DNA of 12,333 nt from SHYG01 sp041485445 (GCA_041485445.1 JBGPJN010000069.1:1-12333); one strand, 5' to 3'; positions 1 to 6,254 are shown, counted from the first letter of the stretch. A program made the numbers and translations. The notes: generated by a model from the sequence alone, not told the origin.

Positions 1-1
1 G

Positions 2-115
2 GTGCAGCCCAAGGGCCTGACCGTCCAGGAGCTTCAACGCCGGGTGAAGGATTTGGGTATCCGAACTGAGGACGACTCGCCGGCATTAGTCCGGGAGGAC
101 CGAGATGCCCGATAA
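2..115 (+). CDS. C-terminal tail of an unidentified upstream gene (partial)
   Basis: Only one + strand frame is open from the window edge. It gives 37 residues ending in TAA at 113-115, containing KGLTVQELQRRVKDLGI and then a charged tail. The first two frames' alternatives hit stops early (TGA at 67-69 and at 18-20). Codons in the first half mostly end in G or C, as in the neighbouring genes, which supports real coding. The amphipathic stretch looks helical, but the fragment is too short to assign to a family. A GTG at position 2 could be a start, but a continuation from upstream is more likely. It ends 48 bases before the MFS gene on the same strand. Confidence 0.4.
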   Translation: MQPKGLTVQELQRRVKDLGIRTEDDSPALVREDRDAR

Positions 116-142
116 GGTAACCAGTGACCCCCTGGCAACTAA

Positions 143-154
143 GGCCCGCGGGCC
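143..154. repeat. 12-bp perfect palindrome before the MFS gene
   Basis: GGCCCGCGGGCC is fully self-complementary and ends 9 bases before the ATG at 164, occupying the place where a Shine-Dalgarno sequence would be expected. It could be an operator half-site pair or simply chance in GC-rich DNA. No clear ribosome binding site is visible for the MFS gene, so the palindrome may affect translation initiation. Confidence 0.3.
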
Positions 155-163
155 AGACCTCGC

Positions 164-1516
164 ATGACCTCTCCTCAGGTGCCCAGGCGCTCCCCCCGCG
201 TCTTCTACGGCTGGTGGGTGGTGGCTTCTTCATCCGCCATGACCTTCTTCGCCAGCGGCCTCTTCTTCCGCGGGTTCACCGTCTTCTTCCGGCCCGTGCG
301 CGATTCCCTGAGCATTTCCGACGCCCAGACGGCCCTGGTGTTTTCCATCGCCCGGGCCGGGGGCGGCCTGGAGGGACCATTCGCCGGCTGGGCCATTGAC
401 AAGTTCGGCAACCGCGCCCTGTTGGTGCCGTCCATCATCCTGGCCGCCGCGGGCTACTTCGTTTTCGCCTGGTTCGTGCACGGGTTCTGGAGCTTCGCCC
501 TGGTCTACCTGGGGATGGTGTCCCTGGGCAACAGCATCGCCTTCCAGCACGCCATGTTCGCTGGGCTGAACAACTGGTTCCGGAAGCGGCGCTCCCTGGC
601 CATCTCCGTGCTGGCGGCCATCTCGTCCCTGGGCGGGCTGGTGCTGGTGCCCCTCATCTCCCTGGTGGTGCTGAACCTGGGCTGGCGCTGGGCCGCCGCC
701 GCCTCCGGCGTGGCCTACCTGGTGATTGTGCTGCCCCTGACGTGGTGGTTCCGCAACCGGCCCGAGGACATGGGCCTGCTGCCTGACGGCGACACTGAGT
801 TGCCCACCGTTGCCGTGCCGTCCCGGGGCGGTCCTTCGGCTGAAGGACGCCGGCTGCAGTTGCGCGACTACACGGTGCGGGAAGCGCTGCACACCCGCAC
901 CTACTGGTTCATTCTTATAGGCTCCGGGTTGCGGCAGCTGTCCTCCCTGGGCATCCAGGTCAACATCATGCCCATACTGGTGGAGGGCAAGGGGGTGGAT
1001 GAGCAGCTGGCTGCCACCCTGGTGGGCCTGATGTTCGGCATCACCTTCGTCTCCCGCCTAGCCCTGGGGTTCTTTGCCGATCGCTGGCCGAAGTCCTACC
1101 TGCTGGGCGGCTCCATGGCCCTGGAGGGGGTAGGCTTCCTGTGCCTGCTGCTGGGGGACTGGAGCGGCACGGGAGTATGGCTGATCCTGGCTTTCATCGC
1201 GCTGGAGGGCATCACCGACGGGGCCGGGGTGATCATCTGGTCGGCCCTGGGAGAGTATTACGGGCGAGACCGGTTCGCCAGCCTGCGGGGCATCGTCACC
1301 TTCTCCCAGAGCTGGGGACAGGTGGCGTCGCCTTTGTTCACCGGCTGGGTCAAGGACCACTACGGCAACCACCAGCTTGCCATCATGCTGGCAGTGGTGT
1401 TTGCGGCGGCGGCCAGCCTGAGCTGCCTTTTCATGCGCGCTCCGCCCCAGTTGACGCGCGAAGGCGTTCAGCCATCAGGTGGTCAGGCTTCAACTCCCTC
1501 TCCCGCCCCAGAGTAG
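164..1516 (+). CDS. MFS transporter, OFA/monocarboxylate-like
   Basis: A 450-residue major facilitator superfamily permease, expected to carry a small organic anion across the inner membrane. The N-terminus has the FYGWWVV signature just before the first membrane helix (about residues 14-20), typical of the oxalate/formate and monocarboxylate-like MFS branch. Hydrophobic segments alternate with short loops and are consistent with 12 helices. The RNRPEDMGLLPDG stretch (residues 197 onward) begins the long central loop between the two six-helix halves, a common feature of this branch. GFFADRWPKS in the second half resembles the MFS loop motif. The C-terminus is a short Ser/Pro-rich tail. ATG 164 is chosen because it places FYGWWVV at the usual distance; the ribosome binding site is poor. 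The substrate cannot be told from sequence, and the following aminotransferase gene does not point clearly to one. Confidence 0.88.
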   Translation: MTSPQVPRRSPRVFYGWWVVASSSAMTFFASGLFFRGFTVFFRPVRDSLSISDAQTALVFSIARAGGGLEGPFAGWAIDKFGNRALLVPSIILAAAGYFVFAWFVHGFWSFALVYLGMVSLGNSIAFQHAMFAGLNNWFRKRRSLAISVLAAISSLGGLVLVPLISLVVLNLGWRWAAAASGVAYLVIVLPLTWWFRNRPEDMGLLPDGDTELPTVAVPSRGGPSAEGRRLQLRDYTVREALHTRTYWFILIGSGLRQLSSLGIQVNIMPILVEGKGVDEQLAATLVGLMFGITFVSRLALGFFADRWPKSYLLGGSMALEGVGFLCLLLGDWSGTGVWLILAFIALEGITDGAGVIIWSALGEYYGRDRFASLRGIVTFSQSWGQVASPLFTGWVKDHYGNHQLAIMLAVVFAAAASLSCLFMRAPPQLTREGVQPSGGQASTPSPAPE

Positions 1517-1548
1517 CAAGGCGAAGGTAGTCCATTTCGCTGGGGGCT

Positions 1549-1563
1549 GACTGCCCGGCAGTC
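1549..1563 (+). terminator. Weak hairpin after the MFS gene
   Basis: GACTGC (1549-1554) and GCAGTC (1558-1563) pair around a CCG loop, 33 bases after the MFS stop. There is no T-run after it, so it is only a possible terminator or transcript-end stabiliser. Confidence 0.25.
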
Positions 1564-1618
1564 CGACGCAACATGGCCCGCGCTCCACCCATGAGATATC
1601 ATGTTAGCCAATGACTTA

Positions 1619-1646
1619 CTGCTGAATGCTGAGGACTGACAGCTAG
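1619..1646 (+). repeat. Degenerate NNGCTGA heptad repeat, about four units
   Basis: Consecutive heptamers CTGCTGA, ATGCTGA, GGACTGA and CAGCTAG lie just before the aminotransferase ribosome binding site. The 12-mer GCTGAATGCTGA at 1621-1632 reappears exactly, in reverse complement, at 5609-5620 within a larger heptad palindrome. The two sites look like members of one dispersed repeat family. The unit is low in complexity, so the exact 12-base match is only moderate evidence. Confidence 0.5.
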
Positions 1647-1659
1647 TCGAGGAGGTCCC

Positions 1660-2994
1660 ATGCCCACCATCCTGGAAGAGTACGTGGCCAAGCACCAGGG
1701 CTCGGCCCGCCGCTATGCGGAGGCTTTCCAGCTTTTCCCCAGCGGGGTGACCCACGACAACCGCTACGCCGAGCCGTTCCCACTGTACATGACCCACGGG
1801 CTGGGCCCCCGCAAGTGGGACGTGGACGGGCACGAGTACATTGACTATGTCTCCGGCCACGGCGCCCTGCTGCTGGGCCACTCCCACCCGGACATCGTCG
1901 CCGCGGTGTCCCTCCAGATGGCCCGGGGCACCCACCTGGGGGCCTGCACCGATGAAGAGGTCCGCTGGGCCAAGGCCATCAAGACGCTGATGCCCGCGGT
2001 GGAGAAGCTGCGCTTCCACAGCTCCGGCACCGAGGCCACCCTGATGGCCATGCGACTGGCGCGCGCCTACACCGGCAAGAGCAAAATCATCAAGCTGCGC
2101 AACCACTTCCACGGCTGGCACGACTACGCCATGGCCGGCTCCGACCGCCCGGCGCCGGGCATCCCGCCGGCCAGTTGGGGCAGCATGGTAATCGTGCCCG
2201 CCGGAGACCTGGGGGCGGTGGAGCAGGCCCTTAGCCGCGACCGCGACATCGCCGGCCTGATTCTAGAGCCTACCGGCGCCCACTACGGGCAGCTGCCCTT
2301 CCAAATCCCCAGCTACCTGAAGGGGCTGCGGGACCTGACTGCCCGCCACGGCGTGGTGCTGATCTTCGACGAGGTGGTCACCGGGTTCCGGGCGTCCCCC
2401 GGCGGCGCCCAGGTGCGCTACGGGGTTGCGCCGGACCTGACCACCCTGGCCAAGATTGTGGCCGGCGGACTGCCCGGCGGCGCGGTGGGCGGCAAGGCCG
2501 AGATCGTGGACATGATCGCCCATCGGGGGGACCCCGCCTGGGACAACCAGCGGCGGGTCTACCACCCCGGCACCTTTAACGGCAACCCGCTGACCGCGGC
2601 GGCGGGCTTCACCTGCCTGGAGCTCATCGCCAGCCAGCCCATCAACCAGCGGGCTGACGCCATGGCCGCGCGGCTCAATGCCGGGCTCAACGACATCTTC
2701 GCGCGAATGGAGGTGGCGGGGCACGCCCACGGCATCGCCTCCATGATCCACGTGGTGCTGGCCGACTGCGACTGCGACCGCGAGCTTTGCACCATGCCCC
2801 ACGACCAGATCCACCACGCCGTGGCCGGCCCAGCAGTGACCGCCCTGAAACGAGGGTTGCAGAACCAGGGGGTGGATATCATGGGCCGGGAGGCCTTCCT
2901 GGTGTCCGCCACCCACACGGAGCGAGAGATTGACCAGACCCTGGACGCCTTTGCAGCGACCCTGGCCGCGGTGCGGGCGGAAGGATTGCTGTAG
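1660..2994 (+). CDS. Class-III PLP aminotransferase, glutamate-1-semialdehyde aminomutase-like
   Basis: A 444-residue fold-type I PLP enzyme of the class-III aminotransferase family. Visible landmarks are the GHSHP region near residue 74, SSGTEA at 121-126 (cofactor phosphate binding), NHFHGWHD near 148, FDEVVTGFR with the pyridine-nitrogen Asp at 237, and the Schiff-base lysine K265 in LAKIVAGGLPGG. Asp and Lys are 28 residues apart, as in glutamate-1-semialdehyde aminomutase (HemL). HPGTFNGNPLTAAAG near 305 is also of HemL type. However, HFHGWHD differs from the usual HemL YHGHAD, so I call this a GSA-like paralogue, possibly acting on an amino acid or amine, rather than the heme-pathway enzyme. 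ATG 1660 follows a good GAGGAGGT site (about 1649-1656). The C-terminal part has the cluster DCDCDREL near residue 370, of unknown meaning. Its neighbours suggest no pathway. Confidence 0.85.
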   Translation: MPTILEEYVAKHQGSARRYAEAFQLFPSGVTHDNRYAEPFPLYMTHGLGPRKWDVDGHEYIDYVSGHGALLLGHSHPDIVAAVSLQMARGTHLGACTDEEVRWAKAIKTLMPAVEKLRFHSSGTEATLMAMRLARAYTGKSKIIKLRNHFHGWHDYAMAGSDRPAPGIPPASWGSMVIVPAGDLGAVEQALSRDRDIAGLILEPTGAHYGQLPFQIPSYLKGLRDLTARHGVVLIFDEVVTGFRASPGGAQVRYGVAPDLTTLAKIVAGGLPGGAVGGKAEIVDMIAHRGDPAWDNQRRVYHPGTFNGNPLTAAAGFTCLELIASQPINQRADAMAARLNAGLNDIFARMEVAGHAHGIASMIHVVLADCDCDRELCTMPHDQIHHAVAGPAVTALKRGLQNQGVDIMGREAFLVSATHTEREIDQTLDAFAATLAAVRAEGLL

Positions 2995-3046
2995 CCGACC
3001 TCTGGGCTGCCACTGTCACGGCGGGGTATCCCGATTCGGCCTGGCC

Positions 3047-3066
3047 TGTTAGAATGCCCAACGGCC
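3047..3066 (+). promoter_or_regulatory. Predicted extended -10 promoter for the M4 peptidase gene
   Basis: TGTTAGAAT (3047-3055) is an extended -10 element (TGn plus TAGAAT, five of six matches to TATAAT). No -35 box stands out 16-18 bases upstream, which is usual for extended -10 promoters. The bases after it, GCCCAACGGCC, nearly match those after the element at 4798-4806 (CGCCCCAACGGGCC), as if a start region were conserved. Initiation near 3060 would leave a leader of about 45 bases. Confidence 0.5.
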
Positions 3067-3106
3067 AGTGTCCAGTAGTCCCATCTTAGGATCGTCGGAG
3101 GTACCT

Positions 3107-4195
3107 ATGGCATCCCCACACTCCAACAATTTCACCCAACGGCACTCCATCTTCTGCATTCTGCCACCCCACGTTCTCCACTCCATCGCCCAGAACGGCA
3201 ATCAACAGCAGCGGGAAGTGGCCCTGCGCGGTCTTGCCATTGACAACACCCTGCGGGCCATGCGGGCATCCGCACCGCGCGCGGAAGCGTCGGCCGCCAA
3301 GCGGCCAGGCCCCTTCGTCGAGGAGGGCGCCAAGCGACGCACCATCTACGACGCCCGGCACACCCAGGAGCTGCCCGGCGCGCTGGTGCGGGCCGAGGGC
3401 GCGCCGCCCACCCGCGATCCGGCGGTGGACGAGGCCTACGAGGGGCTGGGCGACACCTTCGACCTGTTCTGGAACGTCTACGGGCGCCACTCCATTGATG
3501 ACGAAGGCATGCGGCTGGATGCCACCGTCCACTTTGGCCAGGAGTACGACAACGCCTTTTGGAACGGGGAGCGCATGGTCTTTGGCGACGGCGACGGCCA
3601 GCTCTTCAATCGCTTCACCATCTCCCTGGACGTCATCGGCCACGAACTGACCCACGGCGTCACCGAAGACGAGGCCCAGCTGGTTTACTTCTACCAGGCC
3701 GGGGCGCTAAACGAGTCCATGTCCGACGTCTTCGGCTCCCTGGTGAAACAGTACCGGCTCAAGCAGACTGCGGCCCAGGCCGACTGGCTGATTGGCGCCG
3801 GGCTTTTGACCCGAAACGTCAAGGGCGTGGCCCTGCGCTCCATGAAGGCCCCAGGGACGGCCTTCGACGACCCGGTCCTGGGCAAGGACCCCCAGCCGGC
3901 CCACATGCGCAACTTCGTCCGGACCTTTGACGACAACGGCGGCGTGCACATCAACTCGGGCATTCCCAACCACGCCTTCTACCAGGCAGCCACCATCATT
4001 ACCGGCAACGCCTGGGAGAAGGCGGGGCGTATCTGGTACGAAACCCTGCGGGACAACCGGGTGCGGCCCAACACCGGGTTCCAACGGTTCGCCCAGCTAA
4101 CCGTGGCGACCTCTGTTCGGCTCTTCGGGGCCACCAGCAAGGAAGCCCAGGCGGTGCGCCAGGGCTGGAACCTGGTGGGCATCAGCGTCAAGTAA
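3107..4195 (+). CDS. Thermolysin-family (M4) metalloprotease, protealysin-like
   Basis: A 362-residue zinc endopeptidase. Zinc ligands and catalytic residues are visible: HELTH at 179-183 (His179, Glu180, His183), NESMSD with the third ligand Glu203, and the C-terminal catalytic His281 in GGVHINSGIPNHAFY. YDNAFWNGERMVFGDGDG just before HELTH is typical of M4. There is no signal peptide. A short propeptide of about 50 residues carries CILPPHVL (17-24), matching the Cys-x-x-Pro-Pro motif of protealysin-like propeptides, rather than the long FTP/PepSY prosequence of secreted thermolysins. Such enzymes are often cytoplasmic or leave the cell by an unclear route. ATG 3107 is preferred over an in-frame GTG at 3068 because GGAGGT (3097-3102) lies five bases before it and the predicted promoter at 3047 would start transcription close to that GTG. 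An emfourin-like inhibitor gene follows, strengthening the call. Confidence 0.93.
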   Translation: MASPHSNNFTQRHSIFCILPPHVLHSIAQNGNQQQREVALRGLAIDNTLRAMRASAPRAEASAAKRPGPFVEEGAKRRTIYDARHTQELPGALVRAEGAPPTRDPAVDEAYEGLGDTFDLFWNVYGRHSIDDEGMRLDATVHFGQEYDNAFWNGERMVFGDGDGQLFNRFTISLDVIGHELTHGVTEDEAQLVYFYQAGALNESMSDVFGSLVKQYRLKQTAAQADWLIGAGLLTRNVKGVALRSMKAPGTAFDDPVLGKDPQPAHMRNFVRTFDDNGGVHINSGIPNHAFYQAATIITGNAWEKAGRIWYETLRDNRVRPNTGFQRFAQLTVATSVRLFGATSKEAQAVRQGWNLVGISVK

Positions 4196-4200
4196 CGGCC

Positions 4201-4280
4201 CGTCACACCGGCCTCCGCCGGTGTCCAGATACAGGGTGGTTGGGTTGTGCTGATGGATTCCGGCCTACGCCGGAATGACG
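4201..4280. repeat. MITE-like element: two hairpins in inverted arrangement
   Basis: The element begins CGTCA and ends TGACG. At the left ACACCGGC (4205-4212) pairs with GCCGGTGT (4217-4224) around CTCC; at the right ATTCCGGC (4257-4264) pairs with GCCGGAAT (4269-4276) around CTAC. Both stems are 8 bp and perfect. The left hairpin with its flank (TCCAG) resembles the reverse complement of the right one (TGGA before the stem, TGACG after), so they look like inverted copies of one short palindromic repeat of the TGGATTCC...GGAATGACG type seen in many bacterial genomes. It starts six bases after the protease stop and could also help end transcription. Confidence 0.65.
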
Positions 4281-4343
4281 AGGACCTAACGACTCTTGCA
4301 TAAGTATCTAAACCGGTTGGTAGGCGCTTGCGGCGGAACTCCA

Positions 4344-4383
4344 CCCTTGCCCCCCTTTCGCAAAGGGGGGTTGGGGGGGGGGG
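4344..4383. repeat. C/G-rich hairpin followed by an 11-G run
   Basis: CCCCCCTTT (4350-4358) and AAAGGGGGG (4362-4370) form a perfect 9-bp stem around CGC. An outer CCC (4344-4346) can pair with the start of a run of eleven G at 4373-4383. It resembles a common dispersed bacterial hairpin repeat. The G-run is prone to slippage and to sequencing error. There is no T-tract, so I do not call it an intrinsic terminator, although it sits between the protease and inhibitor genes and could affect readthrough. Confidence 0.55.
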
Positions 4384-4456
4384 CGTCCGATACGGTTCAA
4401 GAATTTATGCAGGGGTCTATAACTGATACACTACCCAGAAGGCTCCGGGGGTGGTT

Positions 4457-4777
4457 ATGCGGGTGCAATTCAAGATGGAGGGCGGCCTGGCCTATCTTCC
4501 CGGCCTTAGCCGTCCCAGCACCATGGACACGGCGCAGATGCCGGCCGAGGAAGCGGGGGAGCTGGAACGGCTGGTCAACGCCGCCGGGTTCTTCAACCTG
4601 CCCCCGGTGGTGGGCGCGCCCGCCCGGGGGGCTGCCGACTACCGGCAGTACACCATCACCGTGGAGACCCCGGAGGGCGCCCACACGGTGCGCGTGGTGG
4701 AGCCGGTGGCGGACCCCGCCCTTCAGGCCCTGGTCGCCTACCTGCGCGGCCGGAGCCGGCGTCCGCCGGGCGGCTAG
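4457..4777 (+). CDS. Emfourin-like inhibitor of the M4 peptidase
   Basis: A 106-residue soluble protein with no signal peptide. The pattern MRVQFKMEGGLAYLPG, then MPAEEAGELERLVNAAGFFNLPP, then DYRQYTITVETPEGAHTVRV, then a C-terminal PALQALVAYLR helix, is that of the emfourin family, small proteins that bind and inhibit protealysin-like M4 peptidases. Emfourin genes are typically next to the protease gene, and here the M4 gene is immediately upstream on the same strand. ATG 4457 is preferred over GTG 4451: it gives the family-like start MRVxFxxxGG and is closer to the G-rich stretch that may serve as ribosome binding site (about 4446-4453). Unlike the tight operon known from Serratia, a 261-base repeat-rich gap separates the two, so independent expression is possible. 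Its likely role is to hold the protease inactive inside the cell. The family call rests on my recognition of the pattern, not on a search. Confidence 0.78.
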   Translation: MRVQFKMEGGLAYLPGLSRPSTMDTAQMPAEEAGELERLVNAAGFFNLPPVVGAPARGAADYRQYTITVETPEGAHTVRVVEPVADPALQALVAYLRGRSRRPPGG

Positions 4778-4797
4778 TGCCCTGGGCCAGGGATTTC

Positions 4798-4819
4798 TGC
4801 TAGAATCGCCCCAACGGGC
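4798..4819 (+). promoter_or_regulatory. Predicted extended -10 promoter for the dienelactone hydrolase gene
   Basis: TGCTAGAAT (4798-4806) followed by CGCCCCAACGGGCC closely matches the element before the M4 gene (TGTTAGAAT then GCCCAACGGCC). No convincing -35 hexamer is seen. A start near 4813 would give a leader of roughly 58 bases that contains the hairpin at 4832-4849. Confidence 0.5.
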
Positions 4820-4831
4820 CGGTCCAAGCCC

Positions 4832-4849
4832 GTCCCGACGAGTCGGGAC
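4832..4849 (+). repeat. 8-bp palindromic hairpin in the hydrolase leader
   Basis: GTCCCGAC (4832-4839) and GTCGGGAC (4842-4849) are perfect inverted repeats separated by two bases, realistically a 7-bp stem with a CGAG loop. It lies between the predicted promoter and the GGGAGGT ribosome binding site (4856-4862). It may be a regulatory or dispersed palindrome; a terminator role is unlikely because only ATTTT follows and it sits inside the proposed leader. Confidence 0.45.
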
Positions 4850-4870
4850 TATTTTGGGAGGTAAGCTGTT

Positions 4871-5605
4871 ATGCCATCCTTCACGGAAAAGCTCAAGGTC
4901 AGCGGCAAGGATATGTCGGTATACGCCAGCGTGCCCAGCGGCTCCGGGCCGTTCCCGGCAGTGCTGGTGGCGCAGCACGGAGGCGGAGTGGATACCTTCA
5001 TCAAGAGCGTCTGCGACCGGCTGGCCCAGGAGGGTTACGCCGGCGTCGCCCCGGACCTGTACCACCGCATCACCGAGGACATGGTCAAGAGCAGCGGCAA
5101 GACCCGCCGGGAGCTGCTCAACGACGTGGAGATCATCGCCGACGTCAACACCACGGTGGACTGGCTGCGGGGCCACAAGGCCATCGACCGGGAGCGCATC
5201 GGCGTCACCGGGTTCTGCATGGGCGGCCGGGTCACCTGGCTGACCGCGTGCACCAACCCCCACATCAAAGCCGCGGCGCCCTACTACGGCGGCAACATCA
5301 TGCAGCAGTGGGGCAAGGGAGACAAGCCGGCCTTCGAGCTGGCCAGCGGCATCAAGTGCCCCATCCTGTTCCACTTTGGCGAGCTGGACGAGAACCCGTC
5401 CCAGGCGGACATGCGCAAGTTTGACGCCGAGCTGACCCGCCTGAAGAAGACCCACCAGTTCTACACCTACCCCGGCGCCAACCACGCCTTTATGGACCAC
5501 ACCGGCCAGCGGTACGTCAAGTCCGCCGCCGACGCCTCCTGGCCCCGCACCCTGGAGTTCTTCGCCACCCACCTGAAGAAGGCCCCAGCCAAGGCGCGGG
5601 CCTAG
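4871..5605 (+). CDS. Dienelactone hydrolase family protein
   Basis: A 244-residue cytoplasmic alpha/beta-hydrolase. The Cys-Asp-His triad of dienelactone hydrolases is intact: nucleophile Cys116 in GFCMGG, Asp173 in GELDENPS and His205 in GANHAFMD. Spacing is close to that of the classical enzyme (Cys123, Asp171, His202). AQHGGG near residue 37 may contribute to the oxyanion region. Family members hydrolyse dienelactone in chlorocatechol breakdown, but many act on other lactones or esters; no catechol-pathway gene is present here, so the substrate is open. ATG 4871 follows GGGAGGT eight bases upstream. Length matches the family. It is followed after 128 bases by a beta-sandwich protein gene, with a palindromic repeat in between, so the two need not be co-transcribed. 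Confidence 0.92.
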   Translation: MPSFTEKLKVSGKDMSVYASVPSGSGPFPAVLVAQHGGGVDTFIKSVCDRLAQEGYAGVAPDLYHRITEDMVKSSGKTRRELLNDVEIIADVNTTVDWLRGHKAIDRERIGVTGFCMGGRVTWLTACTNPHIKAAAPYYGGNIMQQWGKGDKPAFELASGIKCPILFHFGELDENPSQADMRKFDAELTRLKKTHQFYTYPGANHAFMDHTGQRYVKSAADASWPRTLEFFATHLKKAPAKARA

Positions 5606-5608
5606 CTT

Positions 5609-5701
5609 TCAGCATTCAGCCGTCAGCAATCAGCGGTCAGCCCCCACCCCGAGGTATGGTGGGCGGGGGCTGATAGGTGAAAGTTGACTGCTGACTGCTG
5701 T
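5609..5701. repeat. Palindromic pair of five-unit heptad arrays (TCAGCNN / NNGCTGA)
   Basis: The left arm is five consecutive heptamers of form TCAGCNN (5609-5643), all keeping TCAGC. The right arm is five degenerate heptamers of form NNGCTGA (5667-5701). A 23-base centre holds CCCACC (5643-5648) and GGTGGG (5658-5663), which can pair. The whole 93-base unit can therefore fold as one long imperfect hairpin: the innermost heptads pair fully, the fourth-from-inside pair six of seven, and others less. It lies four bases after the hydrolase stop. It looks like a dispersed heptad repeat related to the heptamers at 1619-1646, and could also protect or end the upstream transcript. Confidence 0.65.
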
Positions 5702-5733
5702 TCCCACTTCAAAACTTTGCACTGGAGGACAAC

Positions 5734-6243
5734 ATGGCACGAGTAGCCTTGAACCTGGAGAACAAGACCGACCTGCGCACCCTGGGCAGCGACGGCTGGA
5801 AGATCGCCGCCGGGCTGGTGCCCGGTGAGGACAACCAGGGATTGGTGGCCGAGATGAAGGGCAGCCCGGCCCGCCTGGCCGACTACGACGACTCCTGGTG
5901 GGAGAGCAGCGGCGACATTCAGGAGCGCCGCTCCTCGGGGTTCACCTTCGCCTGGTACCGCCTGCACGTCAAGACCCCCAGCCGCGTCAACGGCGAGGAC
6001 GTGGCGGGCAAGCGCCTGGTGTTTGAGACCAACGTGGACAACTACGGCGAGGTCTACGTGGACGGCAAGATTGACCGGGCCATTGGCGTGATTACCGGCA
6101 CCAACACCCCCAAGCGCATCACGGTGGAGGACAAGGCCACACCCGGCGCCAGCCACGTCATCGCCGTGCTGGTGGCCAACGGCCCTCTGGGCGAACCGGT
6201 GGGCACCATCTTCATGCGCTACGCCACTTTGGCCTTTGAGTAG
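5734..6243 (+). CDS. Uncharacterised protein with galactose-binding-like beta-sandwich
   Basis: A 169-residue protein that I do not recognise as a named family. It has no signal peptide or membrane helix and alternates beta-strand patterns. The stretch FAWYRLHVKTP (about residues 71-81), then AGKRLVFETNVDNYGEVYVDGK, then HVIAVLVANGP, follows the strand order of the jelly-roll domains found at the start of family-2 glycoside hydrolases and other galactose-binding-like modules. WWESSGDIQERRS before it is Trp-rich. There is no glycosidase active-site motif. A good GGAGGA ribosome binding site precedes ATG 5734. It may bind a carbohydrate or a protein partner; its position just ahead of the thioredoxin/NHL selenoprotein gene (116-base gap) suggests a functional link, but the intervening repeat makes an operon uncertain. 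Confidence 0.7.
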   Translation: MARVALNLENKTDLRTLGSDGWKIAAGLVPGEDNQGLVAEMKGSPARLADYDDSWWESSGDIQERRSSGFTFAWYRLHVKTPSRVNGEDVAGKRLVFETNVDNYGEVYVDGKIDRAIGVITGTNTPKRITVEDKATPGASHVIAVLVANGPLGEPVGTIFMRYATLAFE

Positions 6244-6254
6244 CTAGCCCGGTA

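Noticed and set aside
1660..2994. Calling the aminotransferase hemL
   Set aside because: Active-site segment differs from HemL and no heme gene is nearby; a broader family name is safer.
3068..3106. Upstream GTG start for the M4 peptidase
   Set aside because: ATG 3107 has GGAGGT at good spacing, and the predicted -10 at 3050-3055 would place the transcript start only about eight bases before the GTG.
4832..4849. Terminator for the emfourin-like gene
   Set aside because: It lies downstream of the predicted hydrolase promoter and is not followed by a proper T-run, so it would block the hydrolase transcript.
4296..5243. 315-codon + strand open frame overlapping the emfourin-like and hydrolase genes
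   Set aside because: It runs through repeats and in a different frame across two real genes; composition is Arg/Pro/Ser-rich with no recognisable domain.
4397..5572. Long - strand open frame (391 codons) opposite the hydrolase
   Set aside because: It spans two well-supported + strand genes and an intergenic gap, and its protein is His/Gly/Val/Pro-rich without domains, a typical GC-rich antisense shadow. The same applies to the 391-codon - strand frame at 10323-11498 opposite UbiD.
5609..5701. CRISPR-like array
   Set aside because: Units are seven bases without unique spacers, and the two halves are inverted; this is a heptad palindrome.
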